NCBI GenBank assembly: GCA_022818135.1
Contig: JAFMSR010000012.1
Location: 32,172,785-32,236,784, forward strand
DNA: 64,000 nt
Direction: 5' to 3'
Source of the DNA: Saxidomus purpurata
Taxonomy: Eukaryota > Mollusca > Bivalvia > Venerida > Veneridae
In this document: positions 34,001 through 48,366 of the stretch, piece by piece
How positions within the stretch are numbered: the first letter of the stretch is position 1
How the letters are laid out: each line of letters begins with the position of its first letter
Notes under the pieces: generated by a model
The model's database searches: none
What the model was told of the DNA's origin: nothing
The model's input: only the letters and a program-made list of their open reading frames with translations
Position numbers and translations under genes: made by a program

Positions 34001-37000
34001 ATAAGCTATTTATAGTAACGAAGTACTTCTAAAAACAAGGGTAGCTCATGGTGGTGAAAATTTGTGCCAAGTAACATCAAAATCACTCCATGCATGGAGA
34101 AGAAATCCTCCGGACAAAGATATAACTGAATTTGACCTTTAACCTCTAAGTGTGACCTTGACCTTAGACCTAGGGACCTGGTCTTGCGCATGACACTCCA
34201 TTTCATAGTGGTGAATATTTGTGCCAAGTAACATCAAAATCCCTCCATGCAAGAAGAAGAAATGCTCTGGACAAAGTCATTCTTGAATTATTCTTGTATC
34301 TGACCTTTGGCCTCTAAGTGTGACATTGACCTTGAAACTAATGACCTGGTTCTTGCGCATGACACTCATTTCATGATGGTGAACAGTTGTACCAAGTTAT
34401 ATCAAAATCCCTCCATGCATGAAGTAGATATGCTCCGGACAAAGTCATTCTTGAATTTGACTTTTAACGTCTAAGTGTGACCTTTACCTTAGACCTAGGG
34501 ACCTGGTGATTGCGCATGATACTTTGTCTCATGATGGTGAACATTTGTGCCAAGTTATTTAAGAATCCCTTGATCCATGGATAAGTTACAGCCCGGACAA
34601 ACTAAACTCGGACCGACGCACATACACCATGCCGCCATTTGGACATCTATATCGAGCTTTCGCAAGCGGTTCGACAAAAATACTGAACAAACATTTACTT
34701 TTTCTATTCTAATCTTAATTTACTGCTGATGAACTGTGAGTTGACAAGTCGTAAACACTGGTCACTTGAAAAGTATCCCCACAAGTCACTTATCAAACCC
34801 CATAAACAGTTACTGAATCAGCTCACCTTCCTCTGGTTCTGGTACATCAGGCTCTGGTAAAATGGGAGCTTCAACAAACCATACTTCTTCTTCTGATATT
34901 TCTACGTAATCTGCATCATGCCGTTGTAGAAGAGCTGTAGGAGTGTCTTCTGTTTCACCAGAGATAATGTGCGACAATTCCATTAAGAAATATCTGCAAA
35001 GAAGAATAGACATGTATTTTTAGGTTGCAGGCTACTGAATTTTACCATCCGTAACTTTGGCTGGTCCAAACAAGTCTTGAATGTCAGTCTATGCCTCAAT
35101 AGATAGATACTGGCAAGACAATCTGTGCCTATGATGAGATACATATTTTGGACACTGCATGTGTATGAAGTTCATAGCATCAAACTTAAGGCCAAAGGCC
35201 AGTACCCCACTTTCCTATGAACATGAATGGTTGTGAAACATATTGATGCAGTAAGTAAGTAACCTTTATTTAGCTAATCCTAGTTGGTTTCAGACAGCAT
35301 TCAAACTAATCCTACTCAAAACATTTTATCTTAACATCTGCGTGTCAATGTCTTGATAAAATGTTCCATTTTGTTAGTACATGAAAATCTTCAAGTTAAC
35401 ATTGTATACAGTAGTAAACCTGGGTACAAAGATGCAAGGGTTCTGGATACAAAGATATAAGGGTCCTTGGTACAAAGATGTAAGGGTTCTGGGTACAAAG
35501 ATATAAGGGTCCTTGGTACAAAGATGCAAGGGTTCTGGATACAAAGATATAAGGGTCCTTGGTACAAAGATGTAAGAGTTCTGGGTACAAAGATATAAGG
35601 GTTCTGGGTACAAAGATGTAAGGGTCCTTGGTACAAAGATGTAAGAGTTCTGGGTACAAAGATATAAGGGTCCTTGGTACAAAGATGTAAGGGTTCTGGG
35701 TACAAAGATATAAGGGTTCTGGGTACAAAGATATAAGGGTCCTTGGTACAAAGATGTAAGAGTTCTGGGTACAAAGATGTAAGGGTTCTGGGTACAAAGA
35801 TATAAGGGTCCTTGGTACAAAGATGTAAGAGTTCTGGGTACAAAGATGTAAGGGTTCTGGGTACAAAGATGTAGAGGTTATGGGTACAAAGATGTAAAGG
35901 TTCTGGGTACAAAGATGTAAAGGTTCTGAGTACAAAGATGTAAGGGTTAACCTTCAACGTTTATACAACCTGAGTGAGTTGCTGCAGTCAATATTTCCTT
36001 GACTGAAATATCTTGCCACTTCTCTGTTTATCTCCATTACAGCATTCAGATGTTCCCGATGAAAATAAAACACTGGTGGATTTAAAACACACTTTTCTTG
36101 TTTGATGACGTATGTTTCATGAAGGTTTTGTAGCCAATAACTAACTTCAAGTTTGCTGGTCTGTTGGAAAGATTTAAAATACAAACTTTAATAAGATCCT
36201 GTATCTTTGGGTATAACATTCCTTAGTGTTTAAAATAAAGACCTTTTGTCATTATGGCAAGCCCCTATACAGCACAAATTATAGTACTGCAATTCTCAGA
36301 GCTTTCAAAATACCTGTCAACTTTATAACTGGAAACTTAGCCACACTTAATTTGGCTTTTATACAGTTGGTAGGTACAGACTGTACTGAACAAGATCTTA
36401 ATGATTGAAATAAAAGTTGGTTTACATAGTAAGATTGTGTTTTAAGCCTAAATACAAGTTTTTGATACTTACAATTAAATGGAGAATATACCTAATGATT
36501 CATACCACATATAGATCTATTTTGCTGTCTTCTGCTATATCAAGATAAAAGTAACTTGCAAGGAACTAACTTTTACATGTTGGAAACAGCAACTTTGTTA
36601 AGTAGTTGATGTCTGGGCATAACCTGAATGCTGCTGAAAAATGGAAAGGACTTTAACAAAAACATGAAAAATCTAACAAACCTGATAAAATTTAGCATCT
36701 GCCAACATTTGTTTAGTGTTCATCTGCTCCAACTGTTGGTATGTATTGTCAAACCGGGCCACTAAATACTGCTGCACTACCGGAACAATCTGGCTGAAGT
36801 ACGCCTGTAGCTGGACACATGGCTCTATCATTTCTGGTGTGGGCCGTATATCAACTACCTCACTCAGTCTTTTGATTCCACATACCTCTATCACAACATC
36901 AATCATTTCTGGCTGAATACGACTGTCTATAACTAATAACAATAATCACTTTATCTTATGAAGATTACATTAAAAGGTACACTGTGAATAACAAATAACT

Positions 37001-40000
37001 TACTTTGATATTGCTCTGACTCATCAAATTGTAATGGTAAAGTGACACCAGAGAGTCTGAGTAGCCTTGACATAGGGTAATACATCTATTCATTACAGTA
37101 ATGTGACACAGTAATATGACAGGGTAATCTGTCTGCTCTACATGTAAATGTGACATCTAACTTTCTAGCTCTACTAAAAATGTGACACAGCATATCAAGT
37201 TTTACTCAATAATATGATGGAGTAATCTGCAGGCATACATAGTAATGTGACACAAGGTAATGCTTAAATTTCCTATGTAATTTTGTAATATCTTAATCTT
37301 CAAGGAACAATTTGTATACCTTTATTCTTGATCCCTCGATGCGTAGTGACACCCCTGCCTTTGCCTAAGTTTCTGGTGGATTTATCTTCCATATCAAGGA
37401 AGTGAACTCCCTGTTTGTCACAAAACATTTTCTCCCAATCTCTATTGTCAGCAATCATTGGATGATCTTCTACACTCACCCAGACTTGTTTGTTTGTTGG
37501 GAACACCTAGGAATGGTAAGCAAGAAGTTTGTTTAATACTTGTTCTGTATCTACCGAAAAATGAAGGTTTGACAAAATTTTATATTTACTACACAACAGC
37601 ATTCTAAATATCATTTGAATCTACCAGTCCATTATCTATTTGTTCTAGGCGAAATATCCAAGAGTACTTGACAAAGTTTTAAATTTTGTTTTTGTTTGAT
37701 TTCCAAGCTGTAACAAGAAACCACTCAATCAAATAGCATAAAACTGCATACTGAAATAATTTGCATTTTACCTTTTGCCTTTGAAGTTTTTTCTTCACTG
37801 TAGTTTTCAGTGCTTCAAGCACCATACTTGCCGTCTGCTCATCAGGCATACCTTCAGGCCGTGTAACAAGTGCTTGACCAATGGTTGAGAAGATAAACAA
37901 CACATCTGATAAAATCTTCTCATCTTTGGGTAAGTAGGATGTACACAGAAGTCCAAGAAGTTCAATGTATTCTTCAATCCTTGGTTGTACTTCAACTTTT
38001 CCTTCTTGTATGAACAGATTAACAATGTCCTGTCTTTCATGGTAAAATACTAATATTGTTCGTTTATAGCAAATGTCTGAATGGAACTCTTCTAGTACAT
38101 TCCTGTGTTTATCAAACAGCCCAGTCCTGTCCGACAGCCAGATTTCATTCCTACCCAACATTTGGCCACACACTATATCTGTACTACTAGTGTATCCTGT
38201 AGTTGCCTCTGGGACAAAAAACACAGGATGGTCGCGTAACAAATCCTGGAACTCTTGTCTTTTCAGTTCATTGCCCAAGTAGGCGTACACATTCTTCATG
38301 TGTTCCAAAGACGTACAAAATGTTGCTGCTGTTTCATCTTTCTGTCGCTTGCACCACTGCAATAAATAGGACTTCATAGTCTCCATGGAAACATAATTTT
38401 TCAGACCAAGGAATTGATAAAATGAACCAGTAGTGAGGTTTACATCCAGGTAGAGCACTTTGTCAGAAAGAAGATTCTGAACAACATTAGATTTCAGGTA
38501 CAAACTATTTGGTTCTTTCATCACAGTATGTATCTCCTGTGTCACATATCCATCCTCAGCTGTTGTGACAGTTTCTTCAGCTGGCAACCATTTAGACGTC
38601 TGCAGCAATATACTTAAGGAAGTGTTGGTTTCTCTCAAGATCTTGCAATCTTTATCCAGTACATGCGTTTTGCAGTATTTTGAAAGACGGTTATCCCAGC
38701 TGCGGTCCAGGTATGTACACAGATTCCTCATCTGATTCTCAAACTGTATACCACTCGGGTACTTGTTGTTTTTAATGAGTCCCTCAAGTTCAACACTGTA
38801 GTAGTCCTGTACAATAAATTCTGTCTCTTCCTTTGGCCATAATAAGCTAACAGTACTCCAATATGAACTGGCCTACAAATAAACAAATATGATCTTGCTT
38901 TACAGTTATACTGAATGTACATGTATATCTTGTTTCCAGCTGTCACACTAATCCACTTTATCAGTTAAAATACATAATTATAAGTAACTCTCGAAGTTTT
39001 GAATATGTTATTATTATTTTAACACAATAAAGCTGGTATAAGACATAGGAAAGCATATTGCCATAACAGAGTAGTCAAAACCAAGTAGAGAGTAAAGGGT
39101 AGATGTAAAGTCTAGTCATATATAAAAAGAGAACAAAAAACTATCTCAAACAGACCAGATCCTCTCTTTTGAGGTGTACATCTTTTCTCCTAATGGACAG
39201 GAAGTCCTCCACCCCCAGCTTCCTGAAGAAGTCCTGCCAACTGATGATCATTGGCTGTGTACATGTATGTGGGAGGTAACATGGATCTAGAAGTGTCCAA
39301 TCATAACCTGCAATATCAATGTGGGAGGTTAAATGGATCTAGTAGTGTCCAATCATAACCTGCATTGTGCAATATCAATGTTCATTGATTTTTATATTGT
39401 AATTGGCAAAACCAGCTATATCTTGGAATTTTGTCCTATAGTTAAAACTGACAATTCTTTCATGTTAAATTCATAAAAATCAATGAAATGTGTTATCACT
39501 CTCATGAGTCAAAGTGCTTGCTGATTCTGCATTTGTCACTAGTGTAGATCATCATTAGCCTGCACATCAGCGCAATCTGATCAGGTGTACATGTAGTCAG
39601 TAAACTTCCAGTGATCAAGCCTTGCACAGCTATAAGTATGATCCCAACATGAAGATGGGCAAGACATTTCAGGAATGTAGAAGGGTAAGTTTAATGCAGA
39701 CTTTTTGATGATTTTTCAGATATAGAAAAGTTATAAAGTTTTCTCCCTTAATTTTAGATATTTGCCTGTATGACAAAACTTACCTTTAAAGACATCTTGT
39801 AAATTGATGGTATTTCCATAATTGGGTGGAAAATGCACAGGTTCTTTGCTTGGATTTTTGAAACCTGTATTTGTCATCACTATGGCAATATCCTTGACCT
39901 CATCCAAGTTACATACTGACGTCTGCTTGTCTGTTTGTTCTTTGATGTATACCAGATATGAAATCAGAGTGCCCTTTGACTTGGACTAAAGAAAAGAAAC

Positions 40001-40092
40001 AGTTCTTTATGAGATATAGTAAACTCTGTTTATAACAAACTCCTTTGGACCACTTAAATTTGTTCCTTATATCTGGAGTTCAATATAAAAAA

Positions 40093-40189
<97 letters not shown>

Positions 40190-43100
40190 ATAATATAAAT
40201 TCATACGTATTGTGAACTGAAATGAAAAGTAACCGAACACACAAAAGTTTAATCTCACAAACCATGTGACACAGCAAGACAGAGTACTTCTCAATTTCCA
40301 CTGTAATGTTCAATGACAACACTTTGGCTAAAAGCAACAACTAAATGGATACAGTAGAAACATACATCAGAGAGCCAATGAAATGAAATGATAAAATAAG
40401 TAAGTATACAGTAAAATTTTGCTATTAAGACCACCTGATATCTAGACCGCCCTCAATATTAAGACCAAACATTTCGGAACCAAATGACTCATTTTGTAGT
40501 AAAAAGGTCTCGACAAGAACACCATTTTCATATGAAGATTATAATGTATGTCTGTGCGAAAGGTGATCTTAATATAGGAACTTTACTGTACTTGATAAAG
40601 TATATACATGTACCTGCCAAGCTTCAGATTTTAAAACTGGTATAATATGATGATTTATGACATCAAAGGGAGACAACTGTTTGACTCCTAGTCTCAACAA
40701 GAGTTTGTGAACTTGACTGTTTACTTCATCATCACCAGAATTTAGCAACAACGGGTGAAGGCTGCTTACGTCTTGCTGAAGGTAGTACAGCGGGTCTGAA
40801 ATCAAAACAATATGTATGCTTCAACATACATGTAAAGTCTCAACTACATCGATACAATTCATCCATTCATTTCAGAAAGCCTATGTGATAATATTACAGT
40901 CACATGTACATGTATGATTGATTTTTGCTTGTGGTTTAATGCCTGCATTAGTTGAAGTTCTGTTATTTACAGGCAAAATCTTTACTGAGATGGTCATGGT
41001 CCAGTGCTTGACCTCTATTTCTAACAAAAGAGACTTGATACGTAACAGGGAGTCGAACCAGGGAGATTACCAGTAAGCTGTAATTATAAAGACTGAAAAC
41101 ATAACAATGTTATTCTAACATGGTCAAGCTAATTTGTTCTTCTGAGAAAAACTGAAAGAAGTCAATACGCAGTAATTCAATGTTTTGACCCGAGCTTCAG
41201 TTAATTTTTTTGTTACTTGACCCATGCTTCAGTTAACTTTTTTGTTACTTGACCCATGCTTAAGTTTACTTTTTTTTATTTGACCCGTGCTTAAGTTAAC
41301 TTTTTTGTTACTTGACCCGTGCTTCAGTAAACTTTTTTGTTACTTGACCTGTGCTTCAGTTAACTTTTTTGTTACTTGACCCATGCTTCAGTAAACTTTT
41401 TTGTTACTTGACCTGTGCTTCAGTTAACTTTTTTGTTACTTGACCCATGCTTTATTAAACTTTTTTGTTACTTGACCTGTGCTTCAGTTAACTTTTTTGT
41501 TACTTGACCCATGCTATAGTTAACTTATTTGTTACTTGACCTGTGCTTTAGTTAACTTATTTGTTACTCTTCATACTGCAGAATTTTTCATTTAGATCAA
41601 ACCTTGCTCAAGTCTCTAACCTTTTCCTTTCTGCTTTTGTCTGTTCATGCTAGAGTCTGGTATTGGATAGAAGACAGTCTTGTCTTGTAGCGCCACTAAC
41701 TCTCCGTCAGACAGAGGTAACATACGATGTGTCTTCAATGTTGTCAGTATTGTATCCTCCTGATGGAACTCGTCCAAGCTACGGTACAAACATGCCATCC
41801 ATCTCGAGACAAGGATCACATCTTCATCTTTACCTAGACAATAAATTATCATGTTTTTTACTTCAAAAATCTTTTCATTGTGGTAAAATTTTGATTTCCT
41901 GAATGTTACTTTTCGCACTATAGACCAATCTCTTTAGTGAAAGGAAATAGCATGTGCACAGCTAACTTAAAAGGTTGCTACTTAAAAGGTTGCTGTGAAA
42001 TACTAAAGCAAGGACCATATCTCTTAATATGGCACCAACTGAGCTTGTTTCCCAGAAGGTAGAAGCTATAGTAACTAATTAAGCACAAGTTATTGGTCAA
42101 ACTTATAAAGCAACTCTATAGAATGTATTACCAACATTAAATAACAAATTTGTAAAAACCAGATATTCACACATACCACAGTGTGTCCCCATGTTCACAA
42201 TAAGCGCTTTACCAAGTTGGAATAAATGGTCAGAGGTCAAGGTCTCTATGCCAAGACAAGAGGACAAGGCCACATTCAACACAGCAGCTATGTCAGCATG
42301 GAGATAATATAGGTTCAGATGTGTCTGCAGCAGGTCCGGTGTGATCACACTACGCACAAGTGGGTCTCGAACCCTCACAGTCTGTGATGGTATCTTCCAG
42401 CTTATCACACCTATTGACAAGTAAAAATAAACATTTAAGGATTTGCTATGCAAAGTTGAATTTTCATAGTAGCGTATGTGATATATACAATAACACTGGA
42501 CTGCCTCACTGCATCTTTATATTTCTTTTGCAGCAATTTTCATATAAAAGTATGCTGACCTCTTAAAAAAAAGTCATACTTTCGTTTATTAAACTGCATT
42601 AATTTCATACTCTAAAATAACAAATACCTTGAGTATTTGGCTGTGTAGGTATACAAGGTTTAGCTTTCAGTTTCTTCAGTATGTCTGAAGCAACAGGTTT
42701 AAAGAACTCCAACACTTCATCTTCCATAGGAACAAACTGCAGGAATGTACAAACAGCTTCCATACTGTTGAATTCTGGGTGTGTCTGCAAACAATATTCC
42801 AAAATGTAAAATTGTTAGCTAGCTTTCAAAAATTAAGTTTTTTATAAACATGCACCTAGTTTCTTATATCATATTATTTCCAAACACTGTAATAATAATA
42901 GTATATGTTGATAAAAAGGTCTTTTCTGAAAATGTCATCTGAATTGTCCGTCTTTCAAAGGATCTTTACTTGTGACACCTCTATCAGGTAATATATACAA
43001 TGCAAAGTTCACAACACATCTGAATATAACATGTGTAGAAACATATGTTATATCTTAGAACTCTCAATATAAAGTTGCCACTAGTATATACTGTCTGATA

Positions 43101-46100
43101 GTACATGCAACTTGTAAGACCAAACATATTACATGTACTTTGTATACAGGTACTTGATTTTATTTCTTACAATATTTTGTACATATAAAGTCCCTTTTTA
43201 CACATGATATGTGACAAGGCAAGTGGAATTCTCATAAGATGTACTATATGGTACTTTACACACCTTGAATATATCCAGAGTATCAATGAAGACAGTGGGA
43301 ATTTCGTTTCTAAGCCACTGGTTCCAGGGACTGTCTCTATCTACATCTTCACGACTTGATGGCACGTCAAAGTCACCTAGCAAAGCAATTTGTTATTTTA
43401 CCAGTGTTATTTTACAAAAATACATCAACAATGTATATTTTAAAAACAACTGAAACATACATGTAGGTCTTAGATGAATTTTTCTAATTAACCATCCTTT
43501 TATGACCCATTGAGTGTAATAAATTAATTCAAGATGAAAACAAACAACTTCCAAAAGTGTCTTGGTCAATCTTTCTGCTGTATAAATACATTAAACAGAT
43601 GTTTATACATGACAATGAATCAATTACAGGACTTAGCAGCCACTTGCCTAAAGCAGCTAATATTGCTTGCTTTGTTTTATTCTTTATGAATCAGTTGTGC
43701 TTAATGAAACTATTAACCTTGGATAATGAATCGGAACCCATAACTTCTCAACGGTAGGAAGGCAAACACTGGTTGCTTAGGAGGCATCGCCTGAAATATA
43801 TATGAAGATCACTAGAACGAAACTAACGACAGCTGTCCTAGAATGATACTAACGACAGCTGTCCTAGAATGATACTAACGACAGCTGTCCTAGAATGATA
43901 CTAACGACAGCTGTCCTAGAATGAAACTAACGACAGCTGTCCTAGAATGATACTAACGACAGCTGTCCTAGAATGAAACTAACAACAGCTGTCCAAGAAT
44001 GAAACTAACAACAGCTGTCCTAGAATGAAACTAACGACAGCTGTCCTAGAATGAAACTAACAACAGCTGTCCTAGAATGAAACTAACGACAGCTGTCCTA
44101 GAATGAAACTAACAACAGCTGTCCTAGAATGAAACTAACAACAGCTGTCCTAGAATGAAACTAAGGACAGCTGTCCTAGAATGAAACTAACAACATCTGT
44201 CCTAGAATGAAACTAACAACAGCTGTCCTAGAATGAAACTAACGACAGCTGTCAATCAATACTGTTAAAGCTGTAGAAAATGACACTCTAGTTACTACAT
44301 AAACATCTACTGTGATGAACGGTACTGTAAATTGTAATACATTGTATATGAAATATGTACAACTTCTTGTAAATATCACTTGTGTGCTTAAATCTACAAC
44401 ATCTTCCGTTGTTTTTAGTGACATGTTAAAAAACAAGAGGGCCATGATGGCCCTGTATCGCTCACCTGTCTACCATTGGCAAAAATAAAAAGGTTATTAA
44501 TAGCAGAAAGGATCAATTTTTACCTTTGGCTCATGATATCCTCTTAATAAGCCTATGTAAAATCAAAAGACCCCCAGGCAGGGTTAATTTTGACCCTGAG
44601 GTCAGGATTTGAACAATCTTGGTAGAGAGTCAATTATTGCCACATGCTGAATATCTAAGCTCTAGGCCTCATTATTTTGCTGTCTGATCATGATCTGCAC
44701 TGTTGGCTATTCATTTTTTTGCTGTCTGATCATGATCTGCACTGTACGCTATTCATTGTATGTTGGCTGGTCATGATCTGCACTGTCAGCTTTTTTATTT
44801 TTTGCTGTCTGATCATGATCTGCACTGTTTGCTATGCATTATTTAGCTGTCTGATCATGATCTGCACTTTCATAATTTAGCTGTTGTCTGATCATGATCT
44901 GCACTTTCATTATTTTGCTGTCTGATCATGATCTGCACTTTCTGACAAATTTCAAGGATATCTGGGCTGAAAATGTAACATCTAGAGTGTTAACAAGGTT
45001 TTACCATATTTGGGCTGTGACCTAGTTTTTGACCCCAGATGACCCATATTCGAACTTGGGCTAGAAATCAACTTAACAACCTTTCTGACAAATTTCCAGG
45101 ATATTTGGGCTGAAAATGTTACCTCTAGAGTGTTAACAAGGTTTTTCCATATTTGGGCTGTGTGACCTAGTTTTTGACCCCAGGTGACCCATATTAAAAC
45201 TTGAGCTAGAAATCATAGAAACAACCTTTCTGACAAATTGCCAGGATATTTGGACTGAAACAGTAGCCTCTAGAGCCTTAACAAGATTTTTCTATTTTTG
45301 GGCTCTGTGACCTAGTTTTTGACCCCAGATGACCCATATTCGAACTCGTCCGAGTAATTACTGGGGCAAACATCCTGACCAAGTTTCGTGACAATTGAGG
45401 AAAAAATGTGACCACTAGAGCGTTAACGAACTAAATGTGGACGGACGACGTCCAACGGACATTCATCGATCCTAATAGCTCACCCTGAGCCAGCTCAGGT
45501 GAGCTAAAAAGTATGACATTATTTGCTTAAGCATGCTCTGAAGTTTATGACAGTACTCATGCTTCAAGCAAAAAAATATATCAACACGTAATGGAACTAA
45601 TTCATTTTTTCTCAAGTTGTAACAGGGTAAAAAGAGCAAACACTCCTTTTTCAAGGTTCAGGGAAGATTTGTTGTAAACACATTGATCTAGTGGCTGTGC
45701 AAAGTTCTGTTTCATACGGAAAGAAAAGTGTAGACATACAGAAGTAATAACTGGCAATGTCTTTTTTTTGTTTATAGAGGCAATATACCATCCTCTACAC
45801 TTGTACTGTTGTTTTTGATAAATCTAATTGTGACAAAGGTATGAGGCTTATGTCAGAGAGACTTCTTGTTGGAAAAACTTCTAGGCTATATAGTAATAAA
45901 GATATCAAACCTGCATTGCATTTTTCTTGCCCTGGTTTTTCAGAGGAAATGCTAGGGATATTTCAGTAGACTCCACCTCTGCCCCAGATTTTGTCTGGAG
46001 GGAGATGTTACTTGCATCCAGGATCTTTTTAACAACAAGCCATCTGTCGCAACCATGTGAATGTTGGATTTCTATGACGCTGTTGCCGACATCTTGCCGC

Positions 46101-48301
46101 TTCATTGTTTGAACACTATTCTCAACCTACAGTTGTAAATAACAATAATTTATATCTATTTGCATGTAGTGAAATTGTGGCTTATTTTCAAGACCAAGTT
46201 ATTATAAAAATTGGTTTATTTTCGAGACTTCATAATCATGATGTGATGTTAGTGTGTCATATAGCTACTACTGCAGTTTTTTTTCTTCTTTTTCTGATAA
46301 CAGGCTTAACCATTACCTAATTAGAAATTACAAATGAACATTTACCTTGTTTTCTACTGTGATCTGGCGAAGCCTGTGTAGGAAGAGAAGTAGTGATGGG
46401 TGAATGTCGTTGAACCTGGCAGCCAAAGTTCGAGTCTGTAATCTCATATCTGTCTTTAATTTCAATATTATTTGTGTCATCCATCTGAAAACAACATGGC
46501 TAATTCTTTAATCGTGTAAAAAGGTAGGCAGGGCCAATATAATTTCAGGGAATTCTAGACGGAAAATACTACTTTCTGCACTTAAGAACATAGTAATTCA
46601 TACCATGTAACATATGTGTAGAGGGCGGTGAGTTGTCAGATGTGTAAATATGTCTTGCCATGTCCTACTGAATGTTTCTATGTGCATAATATATTTTATC
46701 ATACATATTACATGTACTTTCTGTTTCACATCGTATAACTTAAACAGCTATATTTTATACATCATACCATACTACATACTTTTATATATCAGATCATGTC
46801 ATTCATATAATGTAAGTAATTCCATATTCTTTGCATGACTCATCTCACATAGGAAAAAACTAAAATTGTTATAAAGTCTTTCTGATAACACTGAAAAATC
46901 TCTATGTTTTTAACTAACAAAGAAATAAGAACTGTTTCACTCACCCATCCTGACTGATCCTGTCAGGCTCTAGAACCCAGTGAGGCAGAATATATCCCAT
47001 AGGTCCACTTTTTACATCAAACTTGATGTGGTAGCCATTCGAGTGTACCTCAGGTGCATCAGTGATGCGGAAAACAGACTTGAACCCAATACCTTTCTGA
47101 CCTGTTAATTTTCACCATAATTTCTAAAAACATTCTTTAACATCAAAAGCAGTGTCAAGTTTGAAATATTAAAGTTGAAAAATCTTGATCTTGTTACATG
47201 TATCTTAGTGTAGAACAGGCATACTGATACTATCTTTTTTAAATTTTAGTTAACAACAGTTATATTTCAGGAAGACTACATGGAAATTTTGGAAGCATGG
47301 AGCCTTGATCCCTGGTGAGAAACTGTCATTGGCGTTTTATTTAGGATGTTGGTTAAAGATCTCATGGGTGCAAAATCTACCGTAATCACTTTCACTTCTA
47401 ACTCTACTTTTCACAAGTTAGTACAGCGGCTACGTGTTCATAGCATTGCTCCAGACCATATAAAACATATGCAAAACATATCATATGAGAGCAAACTACA
47501 AAGAGAATTTTTATGAGAAAATTATGAATTGCTAATTAAAGTAGTTGTTTCTTTTTATGAATGTATGTCTATGTACCAATATATCCGAATTTGTGTTTCC
47601 CTTTCGTGCTTCTTCCAACATCACACAAGGCCCTGATGTCTTTCTCCCTGAATCCAAGTTCATTATTGAAGACATATATCCCATCATTTTCTATAACGAA
47701 CTTTACAGATGGACATTCTGATGTGTTGTTATACAGGTTGTCAGAGTAACTATTGTCGTCTGCATTCTGTACTAATTCTAGGACAAAGTGTGTATCTTTG
47801 CTGTACAGGTCCTTGGATAAACGATCCAAACTTCTTCCCAGTCTTTCTTGTTGAACCTTTCAAATAATAAGATTTAAAACCAGTTTATCCATTTGGTACA
47901 AAAAGTGCAAGTGGTTCTATTATAGTGAAATATCGAAGCAGGACAGCTGTTAGTGTCATTACCAGCCACGATATAATACAAGCTCCTGACCACACTGATT
48001 TTACTGACAGAACTGTGTTCTATTTGCCTAACACAGACTTAATGTATCCTTGACTACTGTACTGGGCTTTTTTTTCTTTAGGAATTTTTGTTAAAATGTG
48101 CTTCATATATTTGTATAAAAATCTCTACTTGAATCATTTTGAAAGTCCCATCATCTATTAGTTATTAAACCACATGCCAGTTGTTTTACTACATCTGACC
48201 AATCAGGCTGTACAAAGAAGCTGCAAGACCAAGTCACACATTTATATGATGAAATTGAGCTACATTAAAACCTTACAGTTATTTTCCAAAACAAAAACCC
48301 T

Positions 48302-48366
<65 letters not shown>

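Larger units (their letters stand above)
34827..43790 (-). other. NO VEIN-like gene, exons 19-31: middle region
   Basis: Exons: 43718-43790, 43264-43376, 42628-42784, 42177-42410, 41621-41833, 40614-40795, 39784-39985, 39156-39307, 37772-38872, 37320-37506, 36682-36926, 35970-36160, 34827-34993. This is the sacsin/NO VEIN-type region after the ATPase (QPVFAFLPLRSYGFRFIIQG, WKIPSQTVRV, DWTLLDPCYLPHT, WQDFFRKLGVEDFL). The exon 37772-38872 is by far the longest here (367 codons) and contains DHPVFFVPE and DVLFIFSTIGQALV. No catalytic motif was recognised; the region is probably helical-repeat scaffold. Confidence 0.75.

Noticed and set aside
35374..35957. Three overlapping minus-strand frames of 148-188 codons
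   Set aside because: They arise solely from a 23-bp minisatellite without stops; no splice sites, and the frame is repetitive in all phases.
43818..44253. Regular short repeats resembling a CRISPR array
   Set aside because: No spacers: units are contiguous and similar, in a eukaryotic intron, so a minisatellite.
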